From Methylomonas sp. (GTDB taxonomy: Bacteria; Pseudomonadota; Gammaproteobacteria; Methylococcales; Methylomonadaceae): a stretch of DNA of 6,372 nt. Location: assembly GCA_026990815.1 (NCBI GenBank), contig JALXCS010000156.1, positions 1 through 6,372 on the forward strand, read 5' to 3'. The translations under genes were made by a program, and so were the position numbers. Below, piece after piece: positions 1 through 6,268 of the stretch. Every line of letters begins with the position of its first letter. Positions within the stretch are counted from its first letter, which is position 1. The notes under the pieces are model-generated. The model saw only the letters and a program-made list of their open reading frames with translations, searched no databases and was not told the origin of the DNA.

Positions 1-1
1 T

Positions 2-502
2 GAACGGACCCATATTTTAGCACTTAACGCCAGTATGCACGCTGCTTCCGCGGGTGAAGCCGGACGTGGTTTCGCGGTAGTTGCAGATGAGGTGCAACGT
101 CTGGCGGAAAGTTCGCGTGAGGCTACAGCACAAATTGCCACCCTGGTCAAAAATATTCAGGTAGAAACTTCTGAAACGGTAAATACCATGAACGAAACGA
201 TTACCCAGATTGTTGCAGGAAGTCGTTTGGCGCAACAAGCTGGGGAAGAAATGCAGCTTACCCAGAAAAACACCGCTGACCTGGTAGCAAAAATGCATGA
301 AATTGCTGAAAGAATTACGGCCCAGGCAACCGAAATTGGGAAAATGGAAAACAGTATGGCCCAGATTCGCAAGACCACGGTTGAAACCTCGAATCAGCTG
401 GGCGAACAGTCAAAATCAACCTCAAACCTGGTTGAATTCTCCTCGACCCTGGTTAGCGCCGTCAGCGTTTTTAAACTGCCTGAGCAAGCTGACGCCAGTT
501 AA
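2..502 (+). CDS. pilJ: PilJ-like methyl-accepting chemotaxis protein, C-terminal part (5' truncated)
   Basis: The window opens inside this gene: the frame is open from base 2 with no start, leaving 166 residues before a TAA stop. The first 40 or so visible residues are the MCP hairpin tip, with ILALNASMHAASAGEAGRGF followed by AVVADEVQRLAE. This is the most conserved part of the receptor family and the contact site for CheW and the kinase. The rest is Ala/Gln/Glu/Thr-rich heptad sequence, the returning arm of the cytoplasmic coiled coil. The protein ends in VFKLPEQADAS, resembling the VSGFKLPE-type end I recall for Pseudomonas PilJ. No C-terminal CheR-tethering pentapeptide of the NWETF type is seen. 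The ligand-binding, membrane and HAMP parts would lie upstream. The MCP call is certain; the PilJ assignment rests on this tail and on the pilH and chpA neighbours. An internal ATG at base 35 is not the real start. Confidence 0.9.
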   Translation, partial: ERTHILALNASMHAASAGEAGRGFAVVADEVQRLAESSREATAQIATLVKNIQVETSETVNTMNETITQIVAGSRLAQQAGEEMQLTQKNTADLVAKMHEIAERITAQATEIGKMENSMAQIRKTTVETSNQLGEQSKSTSNLVEFSSTLVSAVSVFKLPEQADAS

Positions 503-553
503 TTTTATACACATTTTTTAACGCTTAATTTAACCATTTAAGGAAAAGATATT

Positions 554-919
554 ATGGCTATTAGTACAATTTTGGTTGTTGACGATGTGGCTTCTCACTT
601 GACCGAAATTCAAGGCATTGTTGCTGGACAAGGCTACCAAGTCATTACTGCCCAATCAGGACAGGAGGCTGTTGAAAAGGCTAAAAAGCAGCAGCCCGAT
701 CTGATTTTTATGGATATTGTGATGCCTGAAATGGATGGTTTTGCCGCCAGCCGCGAATTAAGAGGAACTGCTGCTACCAAGGATATTCCAATAGTTTTTG
801 TATCCAGCAAAGATCAGGAAGCCGATAAGGTTTGGGCTCGGTTACAAGGAATAGAAGATTATGTCACCAAACCTTATACGCCTGAACAAATTATTGAAAA
901 GATCAATAAATTTGCGTAG
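554..919 (+). CDS. pilH: PilH/CheY-like single-domain response regulator
   Basis: This 121-residue protein is a complete receiver domain with no output domain. The acidic pair is D10/D11, the phospho-acceptor is D54 in LIFMDIVMPEMDG, the switch Ser is S84 in IVFVSSKDQ, and the conserved Lys is K106 in VTKP. The stretch KDQEADKVWARLQGIEDYVTKP closely follows the matching part of Pseudomonas PilH as I remember it (KDQETDKVW...QGARDYLTKP), so PilH is preferred over PilG or CheY. In the known system PilH takes phosphate from ChpA and affects pilus retraction and cAMP signalling. The start is supported by AAGGA at 540-544, nine bases before ATG. It lies 51 bases after the receptor gene and 46 before the kinase gene. 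In Pseudomonas pilH precedes pilI and pilJ, so this placement between receptor and kinase is a rearranged order. Confidence 0.88.
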   Translation: MAISTILVVDDVASHLTEIQGIVAGQGYQVITAQSGQEAVEKAKKQQPDLIFMDIVMPEMDGFAASRELRGTAATKDIPIVFVSSKDQEADKVWARLQGIEDYVTKPYTPEQIIEKINKFA

Positions 920-965
920 TTTTTAGCGCATAAAATACCCAGCTCTATTAACAGGATAGAAATCA

Positions 966-3900
966 ATGGCTACCATTGACTCCAAGCATTGGAGTAATTT
1001 GACTGACCAGACGCTCCAGGCAGCAGATTTGTTGCTGGAAGTACTGACCCAAAATCAGGACACAGATAAATCGAAATTTATTGAAAGCTTCTACCAATAT
1101 ACTGAGTTATGGCAGGAAATTGCAAATAATGCACTGGCTTGTGGTATGGATGGTTTGTGTGATGTTTGCTCATTATTTATCACTTTGGCACTGGATAGCG
1201 ACCAGCATGAACAAGGCTTGAGCGAGAACCACGGGCAATTGCTGGAGCAGTGGCTGGAACTGTTCCTCGCCTATCTGGAAGCTCCCGAACAAGACAGCAC
1301 GCGTAGCGAATTGATCAGCTTTTTGCGCAATCCCTGTTGGTCCGAACCGCTTTCAGATAATGATGCCCAAATACTGAAACAATCTTTGCTACCGCCGCAG
1401 GAGCCGAAAGCGGCAGAAAAACAGCAAGAGGAAGTCAGCGCCGATCTCCAACTTATGGATGGTAATATCAATTACTGGCCTATTTTGAAAGATCAAGTAT
1501 CGTTGACAATTGAACCGCTGCAACAATTACTCAATATTAGCCAGCAAAACGACCAATCGCAGTTAATCGAAAGCTTCACTGAATATGCAGAGTTGTGGCA
1601 GGAAATAGCCAATGAAGCGCTTGATTTCGGTCTGGACAGCTTATGTGATGTGTGCATGTTGTTTCATGCGACTGCCCTGGATATCGAGCTGCTGGAGCAA
1701 GGCCTTGCTGACAGGCATGGAAAATTACTGAAAAACTGGCTGGACCGATTCATCGCCTATCTGGAAACACCTGAAGATAACAAAACCGGTAATGATTTAG
1801 TTAATATTCTGCAAGATGATTTTTGGCCTGAGTCATTGCCAGATGACGATGCCAAAATGCTGGCAGATTTGCTATTGCCCGAATCAAACACAGTTGAAAA
1901 TAAAAAAATCTCTATTGAAACCAAGCAAACTCCGGCGCCAGAACCACAGCAACAAGAACCAACCATTAATGATTCGGCTTCAGACCTGGATTTTGCCAGC
2001 AATCTTGAGGTAGATTTAGAAAATTCACCAGCGGAAATCAAGGTAATCGCACCTGACCTTCTGGAACTGATACGGTCAGAATTTGAACCTTATGCCGAAT
2101 CTATTTTTGTGGCAATAGAATCGGAATATGCAAAAACCCTGTCTCCAGAAAAATTCAGTCTGGCCATGTTGCCCCAGCTTGAAGAACTGGAAATGCTTGC
2201 AAAAGTTTCCGAGACGTTAGGGTTACAAGGCCTGCAACAGGTTTTTGAAGTGCTGCGTAATAATATGCAAGCGCTTTGTACTGACAAATTAATGCTGGAA
2301 AAACAGCAATCCCAGTTACTAACGTCGGTAATGAGCTGTATACTTCATTATTTAGCTGACATTGAAAATGTCGCCAGACGCATATTATTAGCTGAACATT
2401 TACAGAACCCTAACTGGCCTATTCCGCTTTCTGGGAATGAAGTACGGAAACTGATTGCGTTATTCGGTTATGTTCGTCTTCAGTCAAAAGCAGACATTAT
2501 TGGCGAAAGAGAAATAGCTTCTGAAGATGATGTGGCTGTCACTATTCAGGATGATATTAACCCGGAATTGCTGGAATCTTTATATGATGAATTACCCTCT
2601 CTAACCGAGGAGTTCAGTGAGGCTGTCCGCCAGCTACTTAAATCCGGCAGTATTTCCGATGTAGAAAAAGCCCAACGTATTGCTCATACATTAAAGGGCT
2701 CTGGAAACCTGGCCGGCATAAAAGGAATCGCCTCTTTAACCCATAATATTGAAGAAATTATGGAAAAAGTGGCCAGTCACGGCAGTGTGCCAAAAGGTAT
2801 TTTTGATACCTTGCTGCTCGATTGTGCCGACTGTCTTGAGGCCATGTCTGATAGTGTTCTGGGAAGAGGCAATCCTCCAGATAATTCACTGGACTTGTTG
2901 CAGCAACTATCAGATTTATCATACCAAATCAAAGCCGAAGGTATTCCTGAGGCGGCTGAAGAACTGTCACTTGCGAAACCCAAAACTGAAGGTTTTACTC
3001 CACCAGGCTCCTTTCCTCCAGCCACAGAAACCAAGCCAGTTGAGAAAACTGATAAAGAAAAAACTGAGTCCAGCGCCGACTCTGTAGAAACAACAACCCG
3101 CATATCTTCTTCTCTGGTAGAGGATATGCTGCGAATGGCAGGCGAGAACAATATTCTTACTGGGCAGATTCAACAGCACTTAAGCGAAACCATCGAACAA
3201 AATCTGACCATACGCAAGCAACACACCAGGTTGCTAAATCTAATCACTGAATTGGAACAACTGGTCGAGGAACAGGGAACCATTTCCATGGAAAGAGTTA
3301 GCGCTCTTAACGAAGAATTCGACCCTTTGGAAATGGATCAATACAATGAACTACACACTTGCTCAAATCGGCTGCTGGAAGTTGCCACTGACGCCATGAC
3401 CATCACTACCACGGTCAGTTCTCAACTAGCTGAATTAAAAGATCTGTTAGTGGTTCAGGAACGTTTGCAAAGAGAAAACCACGAACTTGTATTGAAAACT
3501 CGAATGGTGCCGGTGCAGAGTATTGAATCGCGTTTGCAGCGAGCCATTAGACAAGCGTGCAGAACTACGGCTAAAAACGTTAATTTGCATATCATTGGAA
3601 CTGATACGCTTATTGATAGCGACATCTTGAATTCCTTGATCGATTCACTGATGCATATGTTACGCAATGCGGTAGATCATGGCATTGAAACCAGCGAACA
3701 ACGACTGGCTGCTGGCAAACCGGAATCCGGTAACGTTACTTTAGAATTCTCTCTGCGTGGTGACCGTATTCTTGTCGTGTGTCAGGACGATGGCGGCGGT
3801 CTTGATTTAGCCAGAATTCGCTCCATTGCAGAACAAAAAAGACTGATTAGCTCTGACCAGTCTTTATCTGCTAAAGAATTACAGCGTCTGGTATTAAAGC

Positions 3901-4910
3901 CCGGTTTTTCTACTCGCGATTCGGCTACACAACTTTCCGGTCGTGGCATTGGTATGAATGCGGTACATGACCAAATTTTGAAATTAAAAGGTGAATTAGA
4001 CATTGATTCCCAATTTGGCAATGGCACCCGAATTACTTTAACTTTACCCGCGACCCTGGTATCGGTTCGCGCATTGCTGGTCCGCTCTGGCAACCAAGTC
4101 ATGGCCATTTCCAATCGAGGTCTTGAACAAATTTTATACCCAGGCGCAGGAAAATTGAAGTTATTAGGCAATAAATGGGCTTATCAGCACGGTGATAAGC
4201 TTTATTCGGCCAGAAAATTCGAAACCATAATTAATTATTCAATAGCTGAAAATACCACACCGGAAGGCGGTCTTTCCGCCATGTTGTTTAAAATGGAAAG
4301 TGGAGAAATCAAGGCAATTCTAGTTGACCAAGTTATGGATAGCCGGGAACTGATTGTCAAAAACATGGGCCAGTATGTTCCTAAAATTAATGGCGTTGCT
4401 GGCGCAACAATCCTTGGTGATGGCAGTGTCACCCCGGTTTTGGATATTCCTGAATTATTACGCGCCAATCATTCTCAAACCATGGTTCAACCATTTGCCC
4501 AGGATAGACTCCAAAACTCACACAACAACACCCAACATCTCCGTCGAGCCTTGATTATTGACGATTCGTTAAGTGCACGCCGGTCTCTTGCGCAATTGCT
4601 TTCCGATATGAATTATGAAGTCAGCACTGCCATCGACGGTATTGATGCCATCGAAAAAATAGAGGAAAAACTCCCGGATATTATCCTGGTTGATCTGGAA
4701 ATGCCCAGAATGAATGGTTTAGAATTGACCTCTCATGTCAGAAATCGCACGGATACCAAAGATGTTCCTGTGATAATGGTTACTTCTCGTGCAACTGACA
4801 AACACCGACAACAAGCTAAAAATTCTGGAGTCGATGTGTATTTGACCAAACCATTCTCGGAAAATGAACTCATGGATCAGATTAATAAAGTTGTTACAGG
4901 AAATAGCTAA
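966..4910 (+). CDS. chpA: ChpA/PilL-like hybrid chemotaxis histidine kinase
   Basis: A 1314-residue cytoplasmic CheA-class kinase with no membrane segment seen. Residues 9-143 and 171-305 are tandem Hpt-like modules without a phospho-His; about 363-502 is a diverged third. A true Hpt lies at about 530-640 with H574 in AHTLKGSGNLAG. A Pro/Glu/Lys-rich linker (about 655-711) leads to the P3-type helices (RISSSLVEDMLRMAGENN, then TRMVP at 845-849). The ATPase shows an N box HMLRNAVDHG (N901), DDGGG (941-945), FSTRD (981-985) and GRGIGM (992-997). A CheW-like P5 domain spans about 1031-1165. The C-terminal receiver has D1199/D1200, phospho-acceptor D1243, T1273 and K1295. AGGA at 953-956 sits nine bases before the ATG. 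It should autophosphorylate H574 under receptor and CheW control and pass phosphate to PilH-like receivers and its own D1243. It is far shorter than Pseudomonas ChpA (about 2470 residues, eight Xpt domains). The symbol pilL is also used for such proteins. Confidence 0.93.
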   Translation: MATIDSKHWSNLTDQTLQAADLLLEVLTQNQDTDKSKFIESFYQYTELWQEIANNALACGMDGLCDVCSLFITLALDSDQHEQGLSENHGQLLEQWLELFLAYLEAPEQDSTRSELISFLRNPCWSEPLSDNDAQILKQSLLPPQEPKAAEKQQEEVSADLQLMDGNINYWPILKDQVSLTIEPLQQLLNISQQNDQSQLIESFTEYAELWQEIANEALDFGLDSLCDVCMLFHATALDIELLEQGLADRHGKLLKNWLDRFIAYLETPEDNKTGNDLVNILQDDFWPESLPDDDAKMLADLLLPESNTVENKKISIETKQTPAPEPQQQEPTINDSASDLDFASNLEVDLENSPAEIKVIAPDLLELIRSEFEPYAESIFVAIESEYAKTLSPEKFSLAMLPQLEELEMLAKVSETLGLQGLQQVFEVLRNNMQALCTDKLMLEKQQSQLLTSVMSCILHYLADIENVARRILLAEHLQNPNWPIPLSGNEVRKLIALFGYVRLQSKADIIGEREIASEDDVAVTIQDDINPELLESLYDELPSLTEEFSEAVRQLLKSGSISDVEKAQRIAHTLKGSGNLAGIKGIASLTHNIEEIMEKVASHGSVPKGIFDTLLLDCADCLEAMSDSVLGRGNPPDNSLDLLQQLSDLSYQIKAEGIPEAAEELSLAKPKTEGFTPPGSFPPATETKPVEKTDKEKTESSADSVETTTRISSSLVEDMLRMAGENNILTGQIQQHLSETIEQNLTIRKQHTRLLNLITELEQLVEEQGTISMERVSALNEEFDPLEMDQYNELHTCSNRLLEVATDAMTITTTVSSQLAELKDLLVVQERLQRENHELVLKTRMVPVQSIESRLQRAIRQACRTTAKNVNLHIIGTDTLIDSDILNSLIDSLMHMLRNAVDHGIETSEQRLAAGKPESGNVTLEFSLRGDRILVVCQDDGGGLDLARIRSIAEQKRLISSDQSLSAKELQRLVLKPGFSTRDSATQLSGRGIGMNAVHDQILKLKGELDIDSQFGNGTRITLTLPATLVSVRALLVRSGNQVMAISNRGLEQILYPGAGKLKLLGNKWAYQHGDKLYSARKFETIINYSIAENTTPEGGLSAMLFKMESGEIKAILVDQVMDSRELIVKNMGQYVPKINGVAGATILGDGSVTPVLDIPELLRANHSQTMVQPFAQDRLQNSHNNTQHLRRALIIDDSLSARRSLAQLLSDMNYEVSTAIDGIDAIEKIEEKLPDIILVDLEMPRMNGLELTSHVRNRTDTKDVPVIMVTSRATDKHRQQAKNSGVDVYLTKPFSENELMDQINKVVTGNS
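990..1394 (+). repeat. Internal tandem repeat of chpA, copy 1 (residues 9-143)
   Basis: This copy aligns without a single gap to residues 171-305, a period of 162 residues or 486 bases. My hand count gives about 66 identical residues of 135. Landmarks at the same offset include W9/W171, W49/W211 in LWQEIAN, the LCDVC motif, and W125/W287. The protein is helix-rich and resembles an Hpt four-helix module, but the position where the phospho-His would fall carries Asn residues (IANNAL). Confidence 0.85.
1476..1880 (+). repeat. Internal tandem repeat of chpA, copy 2 (residues 171-305)
   Basis: Second copy of the 162-residue unit, with W171, LWQEIANEAL, LCDVC (C227 and C230) and W287 in register with copy 1. 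The DNA has drifted clearly at synonymous positions, so the duplication is not very recent. It also lacks a phospho-accepting His at the expected position. Confidence 0.85.
2052..2471 (+). repeat. Diverged third Hpt-like module of chpA (about residues 363-502)
   Basis: This segment shares the general plan of the two upstream copies. It has a helical LGLQGLQQVFEVL stretch where they have GLCDVC, and it ends in NPNWPIPLSGNEVRKLIALF, which lines up with NPCWSEPLSDNDAQILKQSL and DDFWPESLPDDDAKMLADLL. The cysteines and any phospho-His are absent. The W-x-x-P-L ending suggests a family of ChpA/FimL-type N-terminal modules. Boundaries are approximate and homology is judged by eye. Confidence 0.5.
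4898..4901 (+). promoter_or_regulatory. Ribosome binding site for the first CheW-like gene
   Basis: AGGA within ACAGGAAA lies inside the last codons of chpA, eight bases before the ATG at 4910. It supports initiation at the TAATG overlap. The same ACAGGAAA octamer recurs at 5384-5391, upstream of the ATG at 5401. Confidence 0.7.
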
Positions 4911-5401
4911 TGATTCCTGCATCAACAGAAAATCAATCGCCACTCGTTAACACTACCGGCTATGCAATGTTGTTAATAGATGGCTTAAAATTGTTGATTC
5001 CGCAACAACAAATTATTGCTCTGGAAATGGCCAGGGATATGGAAATAAACCGAACTGACGATTCAGTTACGGGCTTTTTGCAGTTTAATAACAAATCCTG
5101 GCCAATTTTTTGTTTCAATTATAAATTATCTCTGACAACCCCTTCGGGTTCGACAGTTGGTAGATTTTGTGTGTTATTGCAATCAGAGAACACTTATTAC
5201 GGAATTTTGAGTGAGCAGGCAATATTGCTGAATCCAGAAGAAATAACGCTCCAACCGCTTCCAGATGCCATGTCAACCGCAGATTCTCCTTTTTCAGCAT
5301 TAACTATTTACGAAGGTGAAATTACCTGTATCAGTTCTGCTGAGCTCTTGACTAATTTGTTGCCAGTAAAGATATTAAGCAAAACAGGAAAAGCTCGTTG
5401 A
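4910..5401 (+). CDS. Divergent CheW-like adaptor protein (first of two)
   Basis: A 163-residue protein whose pattern fits a CheW fold: strand-turn-strand YAMLLIDGLKLLIPQQQI (residues 18-35), then GFLQFNNKSWPIFCFNYKL (55-73). The latter matches the CheW GxxxxxGxxxPxxxL region although the usual central Gly is an Asn. A second half, FCVLLQSENTYYGILSEQAI, resembles the CheW vgllVDeV strand pair. Its role would be to link receptor tips to the kinase P5 domain. The ATG overlaps the chpA stop in TAATG, with AGGA at 4898-4901 eight bases upstream, so start and translational coupling are well supported. By position it could be called ChpC-like, but sequence support is too weak for a symbol. It is diverged enough that interface residues may have changed, and a specialised rather than a classic adaptor function is possible. 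Confidence 0.75.
   Translation: MIPASTENQSPLVNTTGYAMLLIDGLKLLIPQQQIIALEMARDMEINRTDDSVTGFLQFNNKSWPIFCFNYKLSLTTPSGSTVGRFCVLLQSENTYYGILSEQAILLNPEEITLQPLPDAMSTADSPFSALTIYEGEITCISSAELLTNLLPVKILSKTGKAR
5386..5389 (+). promoter_or_regulatory. Possible ribosome binding site for the 34-codon ORF
   Basis: AGGA within ACAGGAAAA sits 11 bases before the ATG at 5401, inside the end of the first CheW-like gene. Spacing is slightly long but usable. It is the best Shine-Dalgarno match anywhere between the two CheW-like genes. The second CheW-like start at 5498 has none at normal distance. Confidence 0.45.
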
Positions 5402-5505
5402 TGGAAAAAAAAATAATATTAATTCTTCAGCATAACAACGCTGTTTTCGAATTCAGCGTTTTAGAGTCCTATTTGGAAATTTCAAACTGGCATTATCATG
5501 GCTGA
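5401..5505 (+). CDS. Candidate 34-residue small ORF linking the two CheW-like genes
   Basis: The ATG at 5401 overlaps the preceding TGA (TGATG), and an AGGA lies 11 bases upstream. The frame stays open for 34 codons and stops at TGA 5503-5505, overlapping the ATG at 5498 of the next gene by eight bases. The product starts MEKKIILILQHN and ends NWHYHG. I recognise no family. Its hydrophobic strand-turn-strand pattern (IILILQHNNAVFEFSVLES) loosely resembles the first two strands of CheW, so it could be a CheW remnant or a leader. It could equally be a non-functional reading frame whose translation only carries ribosomes to the second CheW-like start, or chance. An A9 run at 5405-5413 and a palindrome at 5437-5460 lie inside it. 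The frame of the neighbouring CheW-like genes is closed here (TAA at 5414, TAG at 5462). Confidence 0.4.
   Translation: MEKKIILILQHNNAVFEFSVLESYLEISNWHYHG
5437..5460. repeat. 24-base imperfect palindrome between the CheW-like genes
   Basis: Arms AACGCTG (5437-5443) and CAGCGTT (5454-5460) are perfect inverted complements about a central TTCGAA, with only two T/T mismatched positions on each side of the centre. As RNA this is a 7-bp stem with a 10-base loop that could partly pair. Only four T residues follow the stem, so it is a poor intrinsic terminator. An operator, an RNA-processing site or a translation-modulating hairpin are open possibilities. Confidence 0.6.
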
Positions 5506-5959
5506 AAGCATTGCTTGGATATTGGACTTTGGTAACTCTGCTATTGCCGCCATCGGCGAATTGGAGCTGGTTCACCTGGACGAAAATCCCGAGCTGTTCG
5601 TCATTCCCAAAACACCATGTTATTGTCAACACGCCTTGATATGGGGGGAAACTATACTACCCGTCATTGACATGGTAGTAGCATTGCAAGATCAGCAAAT
5701 CTCGCGTGAAACATGTTACGCTGCTATTATTCGGTATCGACAGGAAATCAATTCCCCATTACAATTCGGGGCATTATTACTGGCCAAAATGCCTGAGCGC
5801 ATAAAAGTTGATGATGATCTTGCCTGTCCGCTTCCAGAAAATTTGCAAACCCTGAAATCACTGGCTGTTTCCTGTTTTACTTTGGATGGCGAAGGCATCC
5901 CAATCATAGATTTAGCTAGTATTTTTTCTCGGCCCGCACAAGATTTTTTAGGAAAGTAA
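5498..5959 (+). CDS. Divergent CheW-like adaptor protein (second of two)
   Basis: A 153-residue protein with CheW hallmarks. IAWILDFGNSAIAAIGELEL (residues 5-24) is the first strand pair, HALIWGETILPVIDM (45-59) matches the family GxxLPVIDL motif well, QFGALLLAK (89-97) fits the later strand, and GEGIPIIDLASIF (131-143) fits the closing strand and helix. It is a likely adaptor between receptor tip and ChpA, comparable by position and fold with ChpC of Pseudomonas, though I do not assign the symbol. The start is the only reasonable one: an in-frame TAG at 5462 blocks extension and no other ATG, GTG or TTG lies between. No good Shine-Dalgarno is present at normal distance (AACTGGCATTATC precedes ATG), so translation may depend on ribosomes terminating in the small ORF at 5503-5505. 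It is the last gene before a long AT-rich region. Confidence 0.85.
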   Translation: MAESIAWILDFGNSAIAAIGELELVHLDENPELFVIPKTPCYCQHALIWGETILPVIDMVVALQDQQISRETCYAAIIRYRQEINSPLQFGALLLAKMPERIKVDDDLACPLPENLQTLKSLAVSCFTLDGEGIPIIDLASIFSRPAQDFLGK

Positions 5960-5987
5960 CTAAACCTCCTCCCCTTTGCCTATTCGA

Positions 5988-6016
5988 GCAATAAACGAAT
6001 CTATTGCCTATTTTTT
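5988..6016 (+). terminator. Weak candidate intrinsic terminator after the operon
   Basis: Arms GCAATA (5988-5993) and TATTGC (6002-6007) form a 6-bp stem with an 8-base loop. After CTA comes a run of six T (6011-6016). Position, 29 bases after the last stop, is right for an operon end, but the stem is AT-rich and the T run starts three bases late. A competing 5-bp hairpin, ATTCG/CGAAT (5982-6000), cannot form at the same time. Confidence 0.35.
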
Positions 6017-6017
6017 G

Positions 6018-6039
6018 GTCCTGTATCTTTGTGCACGAC
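6018..6039 (+). repeat. CTTT-loop hairpin, copy A
   Basis: As + strand RNA, an outer 3-bp stem GTC/GAC, a C-C mismatch, then an inner 5-bp stem TGTAT/GTGCA with two U-G wobble pairs closes a CTTT loop (6027-6030). Bases 6021-6035 match 6274-6288 at 13 of 15 positions. Confidence 0.4.
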
Positions 6040-6241
6040 AAAAATTCAGCTTCTTGGATGCCAAAGATATAAGTAATTGAAATAATACGACCTTTTATCG
6101 CAGGGATGCAATAGAGAGCTACGAGGATGTATTTACACGTGTCTTTTTATTTCAACTTCACCTCCATTCCACAAATTTTTGTCATGTCCAGAGGTCCTGT
6201 ATAAAACTTTATTGTTCATCTTCTAGGCTACAACTCGTTGT

Positions 6242-6261
6242 TTAGTAATAATTATTATTAA
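6242..6261. repeat. AT-only near-perfect palindrome
   Basis: TAATAATTATTA (6246-6257) is a perfect 12-base palindrome. It extends to 20 bases with one mismatched pair (G6245/T6258). Made of A and T almost entirely, it may be chance in this composition. A protein-binding site is possible. Confidence 0.35.
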
Positions 6262-6268
6262 CCAGTAT

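Noticed and set aside
503..553. Internal promoter between pilJ and pilH
   Set aside because: The 51-base gap is AT-rich, but I found no paired -35 and -10 hexamers. The spacing is normal for an operon.
2777..3151. Minus-strand ORF of 124 codons opposite chpA
   Set aside because: Lies wholly inside the kinase gene over its low-complexity linker. The product is Ser-rich with no domain pattern, as expected for an antisense shadow.
3782..4171. Minus-strand ORF of 129 codons opposite chpA
   Set aside because: It overlaps the conserved ATPase-domain motifs on the + strand and its product has no recognisable pattern, so it is a shadow frame.
5437..5463. Palindrome between the CheW-like genes as a terminator
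   Set aside because: Only four T residues follow, two of them already in the stem, and the downstream gene has no visible promoter of its own and appears to be in the same operon.
6127..6204. 25-codon ORF in the noncoding tail
   Set aside because: GAGG directly abuts the ATG, too close to serve as a ribosome site. The product has no recognisable character and there is no operon context.
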